Of a stretch of DNA of 33,050 nt, positions 1-10,782 are shown piece after piece (positions within the stretch are counted from its first letter, which is position 1; every line of letters begins with the position of its first letter). The translations under genes and the position numbers were made by a program. The DNA comes from Chara braunii. Its lineage: Eukaryota > Streptophyta > Charophyceae > Charales > Characeae. The notes beneath the pieces were generated by a model that was given only the letters and a program-made list of their open reading frames with translations, did no database searches and had not been told where the DNA came from. The stretch lies in assembly GCA_003427395.1 (NCBI GenBank), contig BFEA01000660.1, forward strand, positions 345,374-378,423, written 5' to 3'.

Positions 1-695
1 GAGCACATAGCCGCTTCCCAGACTCGCATGGCACCACGTGCGAACCGATCGAGGATGGATCATCCATTCAATGTCGGTGATGATGTGCTTATCGACGCCC
101 GCCACTTACAGCTCGAAGCGGACACGCTTCGCAAGTTTCGGCGTCGCTTCTTTGGCCCATGCTGCATCCTCCAGGCCGTCGGTTCTGATACGGCATCTAG
201 CCCGGTCAGCTTCTGTGTGAGCTGCCCGATTACCTACGCCAGGCTCGTGTGCACAATGTCTACCACATCTCGTTACTGTGTCCTTATCGCAGACCGTCTG
301 AGCGTTTCGTTGGACGACCATACGAGCGCCCTCCACCCATCATGGTGGACGGCCACGAGGAGTTCCTCGTTTCAGACATCATTGGTCGTCGACTCACCGA
401 CGACAACCCTCCCCACGTCGAGTATCTCGTATGTTGGAAGGGTTACCCTGATGAGGAGGCTACCTGGGAGCCCCTCGAGCACTTGCAACACGCTCGCATG
501 TTGGTGCGTGCTTATGATCGTGCTCGTCGTGCTGGGTTCACTGCTCCTCCTCAGCCCACTGACCCTCCTTCTCCCCCGGCTGAGGAGATCGTTGAAGTCG
601 AGCCTGCTCCATCTGAGGCAGACCTTCAGCAGCAGCCGGATGCTTCTGAGCGTCCACAGCGCACTTATCGACGTCCTGCTCGATACGACGATTGA
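1..695 (+). pseudogene. Ty3/gypsy polyprotein 3' end: integrase C-terminal domain and chromodomain
   Basis: This is the last part of a gypsy (chromovirus-type) pol polyprotein, which enters from outside the window. Frame 1 from base 1 reads an integrase C-terminal region (FNVGDDVLID, then KFRRRFFGP) to about base 190. The match then moves to frame 3 (ELPDYLRQARVHNVYHISLL, from about 216), so there is one frameshift near 185-200. The frame continues to a TGA at 693-695. A chromodomain follows with EEFLVSDI, VEYLVCWKGYP and ATWEPLEHL; the aromatic residues usual for histone-tail binding are present. In this family the domain guides integration to marked chromatin. The tail is acidic and proline-rich. 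Protease, RT and RNase H are not in the window. I infer an inactive copy. Confidence 0.85.
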
Positions 696-2200
696 CTCTG
701 ACTTACCTTCCCACGTCCTTGACTTCTCAGTACTCCATCCACTCCAGTTTTGCTACTTCAGCTCGTCGACGTTGCGGCTCTTCCTCGACGGCAATCCGGA
801 CTTCTCATCGTGGACGTCATTGGTAGCTTCATGGACTTTGTCACGATCAGCTCTGCCTACTTCAGACGTCGTCACTCCCTTACCACTTTACCCTGTACAG
901 TACCCTGCTTGTGTCGCATGATGGTCTCCCTTTAGCCGGGTTCCTCTGAGTTGGGCTCTCCCTTGGTATACGCATAGGCATCGGGACCGTAGCATTACCC
1001 TGGCTTCCCAACTTACGGATCTAGCTCCGACTTCCCTCACCTTAGGAGTCACCTGCATGATTCCCTTACCCATCATCTTTCTACCCTCTGCCGGCCCTCA
1101 CGCCCTAGTTAGGCAGCCCCGCATGCTTCATCTAGGTGCGCCCAGTATACCAGGCTCCCTTGTTTCCCTGCATGGTCGACCCTCCATAGCAGTCACCCCT
1201 TAGTCGAGCTTTACCCGCCCTGATGGTCTATCTGTTAGGGTCATTGGCTCTGTTCGCTCCCAGTTCCCTACCCTCATTGAGCCTAATGACATGTGTTCCC
1301 CCTGTCACTATGTGTGGATGCCCTTAGGAGTTATCGACCCCTAGGCTGCATTCGCCACCCTCAGAGACCATCCCACCCTTTGGTTTGCGACATACTTCTC
1401 CTGTGACATATGATTGACTTGTTGTTGCTTGTTGCTCTCAGACTGAGGCTACTGCCTCTGACATTTCTAGGATTTAGTTGTTCTGCTTTTGCTGTTCTTA
1501 GGACTTATACACTAGTCAGTTGTTCCCAGACTGAGGCTAGTGCCTCCAACATTCTAGGATCTAGTTGTCACTACTTTCTTCTTTCCTAGGACATGTATGC
1601 TAGTTAGCTGCTTCTGCTTTCCTAGAACATGTACGCTAGTTAGTTGATTCTGCTTTTCCATAGGTTGTTAGCTGTGACATTGCTGTTTTGTGACATTTTA
1701 TATCCTAGGTTACATCGCATCGACTCAGCATGGAGCTTGCTCCACATCCTAGACTACTCAGGTTTTCTTTTCTTTGGTAGAGTTCCGCTTCTTGGCGGAA
1801 GTGTGCTTGTATCTAGGCGATCCATCACAGGCCGAGGATCGTGTAGCGGACCTCTGGTGGGCCTGTGAGACCAGCCCCTTGGCCTGTTCTCACAGGCCTG
1901 TGTTTTATTCGGGGCAGTCCAGTCCAGGCCGGTACCTCTGTCGGTACCAGCCAGTCCAGTCAAGTCCCGTTAGTCCGCTGGGGTATACCCCAGCAGTTCA
2001 GGATCATTCTACACTTGCACGATTTTGGCGTACGTGCGTTGGAGTCTTGCGTGGGAGCTGCGCTGTGCATCTTGCTCCCCCCTTCTTCCTCCATCTCCAT
2101 CTCTATCACTAGCGAAGCACCACACCTAGTGACTCCCTGGCTCAGTGGGTGGTGGGAACCAACAGTCTGCAGGGTTCATCGTGATGTGAGTAGGTCATGT
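696..2200. other. Non-coding stretch, probably 3' UTR/LTR remnant of the chromodomain element
   Basis: No convincing reading frame is present. The stretch follows the polyprotein stop directly, so it should contain the element's 3' untranslated region and 3' LTR, but I found no second copy in the window to define LTR ends. It contains the tandem repeats described at 1439-1656. Confidence 0.4.
1439..1656. repeat. 88-bp direct repeat followed by a 36-bp direct repeat
   Basis: CAGACTGAGGCTA starts at 1439 and again at 1527, giving an 88-bp period. The copies share CAGACTGAGGCTA-TGCCTC and TCTAGGAT-TAGTTGT. Within the second half, CCTAGGACATGTATGCTAG (1585) recurs as CCTAGAACATGTACGCTAG (1621), a 36-bp period. 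Such internal duplications are common in LTRs and their promoters. The function is unknown. Confidence 0.75.
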
Positions 2201-3240
2201 GCAGGTTTGCTCCGTGTTGGATGTGTGGACTACCTCGTTTGCGCTCTGTCGGTGCCTTGCTGCCTGTCCCGCTGGCTTCGCATGTGGTTCTCTGCAAATT
2301 GTTGTGTTCGCTGCGTGGTGTGGACGTGTTGTTGGTGTTGCCTTGCGCTTTGTTGCTTCGCTGCCTTGCTAATCATCCGTTGGTCATGCCTTCCGTGTTT
2401 GCCGCTTGTGTGCCTTGTAGTTTGGTTGCCTCCTTGCTGGTGACTTGTGCTCCGCTACACGGTTGCCGAGCTGCTGGCTTGCTCGCCTTGTTGTCCCTTG
2501 CAGTGTTGTTGCCTTGCTTGTATTGTCTTGTGCTTCACTACACGGTTGCCGCGTTGCATGTCCTCCGTGCCATGTCGTTCCTTGCAGTTGCTTTTGGCAT
2601 TGTGCAGCCGTGTTACCTCTACTGTGTTGCCTGGTGCTCCACAATGTTGCTGCCTGCTGCTATGTTCCGCTTGGAGACAGTCTGCCTTCAACAAAGGTCA
2701 AAGGGCTCATGACCCAAACCATCAAATACGGAGATTCTACAGATTGCATCAAATCTGGAGATTCTGCAGATTGTAGAGGATTCAGTCTCTTTACGAGTCG
2801 ATGCAACTCCGATGAAACAATCTATCATGTTTTGTTTTTTTAACTTTTTTCACTTTGTGTTTTTTTTTCCTGCTTGTTCTTTTGCCTGCCTTGTTGTCTT
2901 GTTGCTGGGCTGCTTCTCGACGTCCTGTCCGTTCTTTTCTTGCTTAGTATTGTTTGTCTGCCCATCCGCCTCCCCCATGCCCTCCAGCCTACGTTTTGTG
3001 TTGTTGCTTCACCGCCCCAGTGCTACTTCTTGACTTGTTGTTGCCGCCTCATTCTTCTGACTAGTGCTGTTTGTCTGGCCATCCGTCTCCCTCCGCCATG
3101 CCCTCCACCTTTGTTCTTTGCTGCAGCTTGTCATCCAAGTACAGTGCTGCGTCTTGACGTTAGCCTTGACATTTTGTTTGCCTTGTTGTACTTGTCTTAC
3201 CACTGGTCGGTTTGGTTTTTGTCTTTCTTTTCGTTTCATG
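2200..3240. repeat. T/G/C-rich stretch built from degenerate tandem duplications
   Basis: The stretch has many TTGCCTTG and TTGTCTTG words, and several open frames that I attribute to composition. I see three duplications. CTTGTGCTCCGCTACACGG at 2444 recurs at 2527 with about an 83-bp period. A 27-bp unit CATCAAATACGGAGATTC... is at 2720-2746 and again at 2747-2773. A unit starting AGTATTGTTTGTCTGCC at 2946 recurs at 3063 with a 117-bp period. I recognise no gene. Confidence 0.6.
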
Positions 3241-3640
3241 GCTTTTGAAAGTTGGGCATTATACGCATTCTTTTCTATGGGCATCCCGGGCTGCGGGCTC
3301 TTTCTCGGTGTTGTTTATAAGCACACCTTCCGATGCAACATGCTGCGATGCGGTCGCAAAAGTCACGCAATAGAAACAGAACACACACAGAGGACAGATA
3401 GTGACTACTAAAGGTGCAACCTTGAGCTGGCTGATGATACCGGCGATTGTCTCTGAGCCAGCAATGTGACCAGGAGACGATGGCGCAGCAGGTAAGTCCC
3501 CCAGCATCCTCTGTCCCTGCTCCGCTAACCCTCCTAGCTGCAGCACTGATCCTCGTAATAACCTCCTTTAATGTTGCTCAAGCAGCATAGCGCCCAGCCT
3601 AACTGTAAACACCGTGTATCTAACTGATACTGGACCGAGC
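3241..3640. other. Non-coding, nothing recognised
   Basis: Only short frames without recognisable domains on either strand. I see no repeats or RNA genes. Confidence 0.4.
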
Positions 3641-3648
3641 TATAAATA
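3641..3648 (+). promoter_or_regulatory. TATA-box-like TATAAATA
   Basis: TATAAATA lies about 50 bp upstream of an ATG (3702) that opens the frame over the 84-bp duplication. A second TATA-like TATATAAG lies near 4050. Neither has an associated gene that I can support, so this is a sequence match only. Confidence 0.2.
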
Positions 3649-3701
3649 CTGCTGGGTCTACTAGTCCTCGGGGCGGCCTCAATCCAGGGCCTTCCGACTA
3701 A

Positions 3702-3887
3702 ATGAACGATCAACGGTGCCGGATGCAGGCCGTGAAACTGGTCCAGCTACTGGAGCTGAAAAACGTGGCCTCTCTAGTGCTGCAAAATGACAATCGACGG
3801 TGCTGGATGCACACCGTGAAACTGGTCCGGCTACTGGAGCTGGAAAACGTGGCCTCTCTAGTGCTGCAAAATGACAAACTGGGCTGA
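3702..3887 (+). repeat. 84-bp tandem duplication inside a 61-codon open frame
   Basis: An 84-bp unit (CGGTGC-GGATGCA at 3714 and again at 3798) is duplicated with about 10% divergence. Since 84 is a multiple of three, the ATG-started frame at 3702 carries a 28-residue repeat twice (core VASLVLQND). The frame is short and matches no family I know. Coding status is undecided; chance preservation after a recent duplication is the simpler reading. Confidence 0.6.
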
Positions 3888-3911
3888 ACCTCAGAGAAAT
3901 GGTTCAGCCCA
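3880..3911. other. Perfect 11-bp hairpin, 10-nt loop
   Basis: TGGGCTGAACC pairs with GGTTCAGCCCA around the loop TCAGAGAAAT. No T-run follows on the plus strand. It may be a remnant of a small palindromic element or chance. Confidence 0.6.
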
Positions 3912-4029
3912 AAACCTGGAGCTGCCGGCCTAGGTGCAACAATGGTCTGGACCAGAACTGGTCCAAATGACGCATTCGGACTGGGCTGAACTGAACCGAC
4001 ACAGCCCACGCTGGACACACCTGGGAACA

Positions 4030-4861
4030 AACAAAAGAACAGTCTGAATATATAAGGGAGGATCTAGCATGTAACAGCAGTTAGTTGGCACCGGTTTCAT
4101 GGTGAAGAGGATCCCCCCTCTCCAAATTCCTGCTCAGTCAATCCCCTGGCTTCCAGGGTAATCAATGCTGGCAGGAACTTCCACATCTTCTGTTCTGATA
4201 TGCTCTGAACTCATGCTTGTAAACGGGACGCTGGACCCGTTTTCCAGCAGGTGATGCTCCCCACCAATAGATGGAGCCGCTTCCCAGGTAGTAGTGATGT
4301 TTGCTCTTATCAACACCACTAACACTGAAGGGGGTGTTTGTTTAAAAAAAAAAAAAACGGACCAAAATGACAGAGTCCCCAAAATAAACCCACACGCCCA
4401 CAATACCCCAACCTGGTCCTCTGATGCCAAAATGGACAATGCCGGGTGCGATGGGCCACGGTGCTATCCAAGGATGCACAAAAACGAAAATTTTCACAAC
4501 AATAACAAGTACTCATAGATGCGTCGCATCGACATGTGCTGCAAAGCGCACAAGCGCCACACCGCGCAGCGCACACGATGAGCGCGCACAGCATGTGGCG
4601 CATAAAATTACAGAGTCCACCGAAGAGAAAAAAAGTTAGGGGGGGGGTTGAAGGCCCGCTAGGCACTTCGCGCCGCCTGGTACCAAAAGAAAAATAAAAA
4701 AATTTCAGGGCGCGGCGGGGCCCGCAAAAAAAAAAAAAAAGCAGGACCGATTAGTTCGTTTTTGAACTACTCGGGCCTGCCCAACGCCGGCGGGAAGGAA
4801 TCGAAGGACGCAGCAGCGGGAGGGGGCAACGGAAGCAGCCATATCCAGGTGGGTTACCACC
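4030..4861. other. Non-coding with A-runs and a GCGC-rich patch
   Basis: A14-15 runs occur near 4344-4357 and 4726-4740, which might be old poly(A) tails of retroposed copies. 4515-4600 is dense in GCGC/TGCGCA words like those at 5650-5850; CATAGATGCGTCGCA here resembles CATAGATGCGCCGCA near 5828. No gene is recognisable. Confidence 0.4.
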
Positions 4862-4886
4862 AGCCCCTCCCTCCCTCTCTCCCTCT

Positions 4887-4958
<72 letters not shown>

Positions 4959-4959
4959 N

Positions 4960-5020
<61 letters not shown>

Positions 5021-5021
5021 G
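4862..5021. repeat. (CT)n then (GT)n microsatellite with one ambiguous base
   Basis: An uninterrupted pyrimidine tract, mostly (CT)n, runs to 4993 and switches to (GT)n through 5021. The base at 4959 is N, the only ambiguous base I noticed. The tract is long enough that its length in the assembly may be wrong. Confidence 0.95.
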
Positions 5022-5029
5022 AAACTGTG

Positions 5030-5645
5030 CAGCTCCTCCTCTCCTGTTCTACAATGTCATCGTTCTTCTCCTCCTCCCCATTCCTCCCTCCTTCGTCATC
5101 GTTCTCCTACTCCCCCGCTTATCATAGTGCTCTCCTTCGCCATCATTCTCCTACTCCTCCGGCCTTCTATCTTCCCCCCTCCTCCCTCTTCATCGGTGTG
5201 CTCCTCCCTCCTCCATTCCCTCCGTCCTTCCTCGCCATCGTTCTCCTCGTCCTCAATCCTCCCCATCGTTCTCCTCCTCGTCAATCCTCCACATCGTTGT
5301 CCTCCTCAATCCTCCCTCGTCGATGTCCTCCTCCTTCGTCGTTCTCCTCCCTCCATTCTACCTTCCCCCTACTCCCTCGCCATCGGTGTGCTCCTCCCTC
5401 CGTCCGCCCTCGTCATCATTCTCCTCCTCCTCAATCCTCCCTCGTCACCGATCTCCTCCTCCCTCCAGCGTTCTCCTTCCCCTCACTCCTTCGTCATCGG
5501 TGTGCTCCTCCCTCTTCCATCCTCCCTCCGCCCTTCTACCTTCCCCCTACTCCCTCGTCATCGATGTGCTCCTCCCTCCTCCATTCCCTCCGTCCTCCCT
5601 CGTCAGCGTTCTCCTCCTCCTCGTGAATCCTCCCCATCGTTGAAA
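5030..5645. repeat. Pyrimidine-rich degenerate minisatellite
   Basis: About 600 bp of CTCCTCCCTC, CTCGTCATCG and CATCGTTCTCCTCC words in varying order. Several frames on the plus strand stay open over most of it because the composition lacks stop codons, giving Ser/Pro/Leu-rich nonsense proteins. The strand asymmetry (pyrimidines on plus) would favour triplex formation. Confidence 0.85.
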
Positions 5646-5649
5646 AAAT

Positions 5650-5850
5650 GTTGTGCGCACCACGCGCGCCAATGCGCGAGCCTTGCGCAACCCCCGGCAC
5701 ACTGGCCTGCTACGCAGCGAAGTGTCGCGCAGCGCATTGCACATAGCGCGTCGATGCGCGATGCGCGATGCGGGCGCATCAATGTGTGTGCCTCTTGGGG
5801 GCGCGTGGCGTATTGCGCACCGCAGCGCATAGATGCGCCGCAACTATGCA
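5650..5850. repeat. GCGC/TGCGCA-rich patch
   Basis: Dense short palindromic words (TGCGCA, GCGCG, GATGCGCGATGCGCGATGCG near 5755-5775). With the similar patch at 4515-4600 it brackets the microsatellite/minisatellite block. The origin is unknown. Confidence 0.5.
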
Positions 5851-5885
5851 AATACTTTATATTGCAAAAAATACAAAATAAGTTG

Positions 5886-5960
5886 GATTCACGACCTAGC
5901 TCGGTTGGTAGAGCACGAAAAATGCATTCAGGAGGTCGTGGGTTGGATTCCCCACGTCTT
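5886..5960 (+). repeat. tRNA-derived SINE-like head (Pol III A and B boxes)
   Basis: TAGCTCGGTTGG (5897-5908) fits a Pol III A box and the tRNA D arm, with GCTC pairing to GAGC. GGTTGGATTCC (5941-5951) differs from the B-box consensus GGTTCGANTCC at one position. The spacing of about 32 bp suits a tRNA-like promoter. No acceptor stem, anticodon stem or normal seven-base T loop can be drawn, so it is not an intact tRNA gene. A tRNA-derived SINE or a decayed tRNA copy is most likely. The 3' limit is not visible. Confidence 0.5.
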
Positions 5961-7655
5961 CCATTCGAATCCCCACCCCATCAGCTTGCCTCCCGTGGTT
6001 GGTTGGAAGGGGGTTATTCCAAGTGTCGTCAACTCCATCCGTTGCTAGGAGCTAGCTTCAACACTGAGGGCAGCGAGGGGATATGCTCAACCCATAACCC
6101 TTATTGTACTGCGCCATCCTTCCATAGATTTGGATTGCTTGTCCGGTCTGTGGGTAGACTGGTGCATAGATGAGGAGGTCGCCATTCTAGATATGTAGAG
6201 AGACGTCAAAATAATATTGAGAGACGAAAATAGTGTAGTGAATACAGTTGTCCCTCGTATATGAGAAGAACACAGCTTAAACCACTAGTACCTTTGCCGC
6301 GTGGGAAAATAGCGGGCCTCGGGTGGGCCTCCGACCTTTTCGGATGGCCGAAACGAAACGACCGCCGCCGATCAGATTTATCAATGGCAGCCGTCGTCGG
6401 GCCCGGCCTACAAATTTTCAGGAGTTTGGGAAAATTGCCAGTTTTTCCTAATTTCCCAACACTGGGTGATTTAAAACTTCAAATCCTTCTCCAGCATCAA
6501 CACTATCTACTCGGCCAAGTGGGAAGGGAAGAAGAGTTAACCCAATCCCAGACCACCCAAGCCCCGACTCAGCTCGGGTTACAAGACGGCATTCCACGTC
6601 CCGGCTTAAGACTTTAAATCCTAATCGGATAAAAAACAAAAAAATATTGATGGAATCACAAATACATTCCATGATCCTGCCCGATGCTTGAAGCAAGACT
6701 CAACTTTGAGACAATGGGGCTCGCTCTGCTATTCAACAATTCAAATTTATCTGGACTAGATAGTCAATCCCGATAGTGTCCAACTGACCCAACATCGTAA
6801 ATGTATCTGGACCAGAGCGAGGTCCAGGTACATGTAGAACAATGTGTAGTGGAACAAGGCCCAATGCCACACATCTCAGCTCGAGAAGAAGGGGATTTAG
6901 ACCGGAGAGAAGAAAAAGAAGAAGAAGAAAATTGCAAGATTAAAACAATGTGATCTCCCTTCTCCTCTCACGGTCATCATCAATCCTCACATAATGGCCA
7001 CCCCTTACTTGCAATTCAAATGAACAAGTGAAGGAAGGAAGGAAGTGCGAGGGTTTGCCCCTTGGCATAAGGCCCTGCAGCAGGCTCATGCCCCCCCTAA
7101 GTGAAGGTGGGCCGCTTCAATCTCAATGTGCCCTGAGTTCGTCAATTTTTGCAAATCTTGGTGGGCGTCAGACAGTTGCCACGTGCCAGTTGGTTACATC
7201 CGCCTTGCTCGTGAGAATCCAACATATTTGTGAGCCTTCCAGGCTCTTCCAGCAACATGGTTGAAGCAGGGAGCACCGCATGTTTGGGATTGGGTGGTTG
7301 GCCATGCCTAACCAATTCAGTCCCAGGCCACTGTCTGAACGGGCCTGTGCGCAGATACTTTGGCCGAGACTGAAGCTACGGGAAACCAGGTCTCACTTGG
7401 GAAGCAAGTGGAAAGCGCCCGCCACTTTCCATATAGGAAAGGGTCGGCCTCCGTGTCGGGAGTCGGGCACTTGCGTGTAGATGCGGTAGTGCTGCTGGAG
7501 CTAGCGCTCGCGAGCTGCTGTGTTAACGCTAGAGGCAAGTGTGTGGGCGCGTGTAGTCATACGAGAGGAAGGGTGCTGCTGAAGGGAACGCCATAGCCAG
7601 CCCTTGTAGCGGGGCTTGGCTTGGACATAGCTAGTGGAGGTGGTGGCGGTCTTCC
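5961..7655. other. Non-coding stretch between the SINE-like head and the 5' LTR
   Basis: No gene is recognised. (GAA)n-like purines occur at about 6900-6935, followed by ACAATGTGATCTCCCTTCTC. This pattern loosely resembles the sequence around 28610-28680 near the other element's primer site, so an old LTR fragment is possible. Confidence 0.35.
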
Positions 7656-8079
7656 TGTATGAGGGAGAAGACGTGGGTGAGAAAGTCGAGGGTGAGAGAG
7701 AGAGACAGAGAGAGAGAGATGAGGTTGATGATGGGAGGGCACGTACCTGATCTTGGCAATGGTATACAAGGTCGACATCTTCATGTACTTTTGTTGTTGC
7801 TGCTGACGTCAACAAGATGCATTGTCAATTCGTAGGCTGCTAGTAGTTGTGTGATTGTAGTCTGGGCGCTGAGCGCCAAGTAGGAGGAAGGACTCCGGAT
7901 ACATATGTTAGTGGTGGCGAGAGTATGCTCTCATTGACATTCAGATTCAGTGCTTTGGTTCTCCGTTGGTGGAATATTGGTGCATTTCTGCTTTTTGGAC
8001 AGCGTTGGACTTGCTGGCTTTCAATGTGATTTTGGATTCTGGATTTCTATCATTTCGCTACCACTCATTTTTCCTTGCA
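7656..8079 (+). repeat. 5' LTR
   Basis: Starts TGTATGAGGGAGAAGACG and ends CCTTGCA, so it has the TG...CA ends of LTRs. Similarity to 20487-20894 begins at the TGTATGAGGG and ends exactly at TTGCA, where the primer binding site follows here and unrelated (GAAA)n follows in the other copy. It contains a GA-rich stretch, and ACATATGTTAGTGGTGG in its second half is almost identical in both copies. Confidence 0.9.
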
Positions 8080-8082
8080 AAT

Positions 8083-8100
8083 TGGTATCGGAGCTGGTTT
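8083..8100 (+). promoter_or_regulatory. Primer binding site (initiator Met-tRNA type)
   Basis: TGGTATCGGAGCTGGTTT starts three bases after the 5' LTR. It matches the complement of the 3' end of plant initiator Met-tRNA (TGGTATCAGAGC...), the usual primer of plant gypsy and copia elements, with one mismatch in the first 12 bases. Confidence 0.85.
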
Positions 8101-9228
8101 GAGCCGCTCCGTTGGCTCCTTCGCAAGAGTTGTTTGGTGGTTCACCGGTAATGGTGGGGCAGTGATAACGCTTGTGCGTTGGTGAGAAGGCGGCCTAAGG
8201 TTGTGTGGGCACGCCAAGAAGGCTATGCGGTGACATAGGGGTGCATGCTGGATGATGAGAGCTTGCTGACGTGGCATTTAAGTCGAGGTGGAACTGCATT
8301 GTATTGTGGGTTATGTCGAGGCATCGACTAGTCATTATAAATGCACATCAGGTTACTGGAGAGAAATTTGTGGTTGGGGGCAACATTATGAGGTATATTG
8401 CTCCTTACCTTATCTGCCCTCCTTGTTGCTTCTTACCATGAGGAAGTGAGTTTTGTCTCGAGAGTCCTCTCATTGTGAGGTGTCGCGAGTGCTCAAGCTT
8501 GAGAGTCCACATTCTTCCTGGGGAGCAAGCTGGTGGGAGACGAGCGTTGCCTCTGAAGGGCCCTGGACGAAGCACTCGGGTCACGTTCACAATACCAACC
8601 CGTTGGGACTAGTACACATATGCTTTGCCACTTGTCCTTTGGTCTGTTTGCTCCGATGTAGAGATCATGTCGGGCAGGCCAGCTTTATGAGGGAGAGGCG
8701 AGTAGCGGACCATCTATAAAGACTCCGTCGGGGATACACGACTCGTAGGGTTGGCCAGTTCTGCATAGGCTTGGGGCACAAGGGTGGGCCGATTGCACAC
8801 CTTCAGACACGCCGTTGAACCAGAGCTTCAGGACGTGGACACAAAGTGACTACTCAAGAAGAATACAGGGGGAGGGAAAATTCCAGGAAACTATTCGGTT
8901 GTTATTTATTGTAAAATTCCATTATGCATGCACATCTGCAAATGATTTTATTTTTATTTTTGATTAGTTAGTTGTTATGGACTTCGCTAACAACTAACAA
9001 ACAACAGTAGTTAATTTTCTTGGCTGCATTGCAATCTGTTTCAGACTAGTCAAAAGTAGGATAAAATTGTTCATAGGAATCTGAAATTATCTGTTGTTAC
9101 TGCTTGGCTACTTTTGACAAAGCTGGACCAAAAATTTATTGTATTTTATTTTAATCGGTTGGATGCCATGCTACGGTAGGTCCCAGCGCGGACACTAGTG
9201 TAGACTGCATGCCACGCATAGCTCATGA
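8101..9228 (+). other. Retrotransposon leader, non-coding
   Basis: Lies between the primer site and gag and has no supported frame. 8880-9170 is AT-rich and holds a hairpin (8967-8998). It also has a 10-bp inverted pair GTCAAAAGTA / TACTTTTGAC near 9050 and 9110, so a small AT-rich insertion here is possible. Confidence 0.5.
8967..8998. other. Perfect 11-bp hairpin, 10-nt loop
   Basis: GTTAGTTGTTA (8967-8977) pairs with TAACAACTAAC (8988-8998) around TGGACTTCGC. It lies in the AT-rich part of the leader. Confidence 0.6.
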
Positions 9229-10780
9229 GTGGAGAAGACAGTGAGGTTGAAGAACGTAGACGTGCACTCAATCGGCCGACCACTTGCTTCGTGTTATAGT
9301 CAAGAGAGGCAAAGAGACTACGGACAAAAGCCAGGGAGGGGCATATTGCAGAGGGCTAGGGCAGCAGCAGCTGGCGCTGAGAGGGCACTAGCAGGAGCTA
9401 GAGCAGCAGAGGCTAGAGCCACAACTAAGGCAGCCATGGCTGCCGTCTCTGCTATGTCATAGGACTCGTCTCAAACCACTTCGTCAAGTGCAAGTTCGAG
9501 TACGTCAGGGTCAACCATGAGTCTGAGCGCTGGCTTGCCGGTCAGCCAGCAGCAACCCATATCTGACGAGGACTATGATATTGCAGAAGCAAACGCACTC
9601 CACGCAGAGCTACAACGCCAGTTGCAGGAAGTTGAGGAGAGAAGGGAAAGAGCTAGAATTAGAAAAGTTGGACTAGGGGCAAAAATGCAGGAGCTAGGCA
9701 AACTAGAGGCTATAGATGAGTCAACATTACATCCTGTTGCAAGATCCCTTCGAAACTCTCTGTTGAGTGTTGTCGAAGCACAGGCTGTGCAGCAGGAGCT
9801 GTTGGCCGGGCTAGTAGCCGACCATAATAGGATTCAGGTTGTGGTACAGGCGCCTCGACCCATGGTGAGGCAACCGCAAGTTGTAGTTCCCCCTACGGTT
9901 GCAGGTCCAGTTATAGTCGTTCTGCCGGTGGGACTATCCTTTTCCTCTATGTATGACATACCTCCATCAAGTGGTTTAGCAGTAGGTAGTAGCAGGCAGA
10001 TTCCAGTTTCTTCTCCGCTTCCACACTCAGCGGCTGCTGCTACAGGGCAGCCACATGTACAACATGTTGTGCAACAGTTACCGTTGCAACAGCAAGTGTA
10101 GCCGAAGCGGCTTGGTCCATTGTTTTCACAACCAATGCAGCAGGCACAAGGTGCTATACAGCCCATGCAGTGGACACCCAAGATACCCTTGCTGAGTCCT
10201 AAACCCTTCTCTGGCGACAAGAAGAAGGAAGAGGACCTAGATACCTGGGTGAGGACTATGCCTACATATGTGAGGCACAAGCTCACAATGACCAAGGAAG
10301 AGGTTATCGTCGTTGCATCCTTCCCAAAACGATTTGGAGCACAAGCTTCCTCAATATTGGAGGAAGAAAGGCAATCTCATGTTCGTTGACCACGATGGTC
10401 AAGCGACTTAGATTGATGACTTCTCTGACCTTGGGGAAGTGATAGAGATAGATGGGAGTGGGGAAGCTTCAGATGGTGGAGTAGTCGTGCCCATTAGAGA
10501 AAAGGCTCAAGGGGCCGGGAAACAAAAGGTAGGCCGACCCAAGGGTCAAAATGACCAAGGGCCACCCATATGGGTGAAGCTTGGTCTGGAGCACGAGGTG
10601 TGGCGAGACCGTGTTGCGAGAGGTGCTTGTCTCGATTATGGTCAGTATGGACACACAATGAGCAAGTGCAAGAGTAAGAAGGTCGCTACGAAGGTCGCGT
10701 CCTCAGTAGTGGCGGCTGCATCTTCCAACTCTGGTGGTGCTTCTGCGAGCACTTCCCAAGGACACACCATGAGCAAATAG
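9229..10780 (+). pseudogene. gag: gag (capsid/nucleocapsid) of the LTR element, broken
   Basis: Gag packages the element's RNA. Three pieces, 9229-9462, 9517-10101 and 10120-10389, lie in the same frame and are separated only by TAG stops at 9460 and 10099, so one ancestral frame is clear. The first is Ala/Arg-rich. The second has a likely coiled coil (LHAELQRQLQEVEERRERAR) and a Gln-rich end (VQQLPLQQQ). The third has a capsid-like start (PKPFSGDKKKEEDLDTW). After a TGA and a frame change, 10439-10780 is basic and ends in a zinc knuckle, ACLDYGQYGHTMSKC. That motif should be C-x2-C-x4-H-x4-C, but its second Cys is Tyr. Part of the capsid core seems deleted near 10380-10440. Confidence 0.8.
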
Positions 10781-10782
10781 GA

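Noticed and set aside
28-921. 297-codon frame read as one gene
   Set aside because: Only the first 55 codons match integrase; after about base 190 the match is in another frame (chromodomain), so the rest is an unrelated overlap.
4998-6173. 391-codon Ser/Pro/Leu-rich frame
   Set aside because: It runs through a CT-rich minisatellite, the GCGC patch and the tRNA-like head; openness comes from composition.
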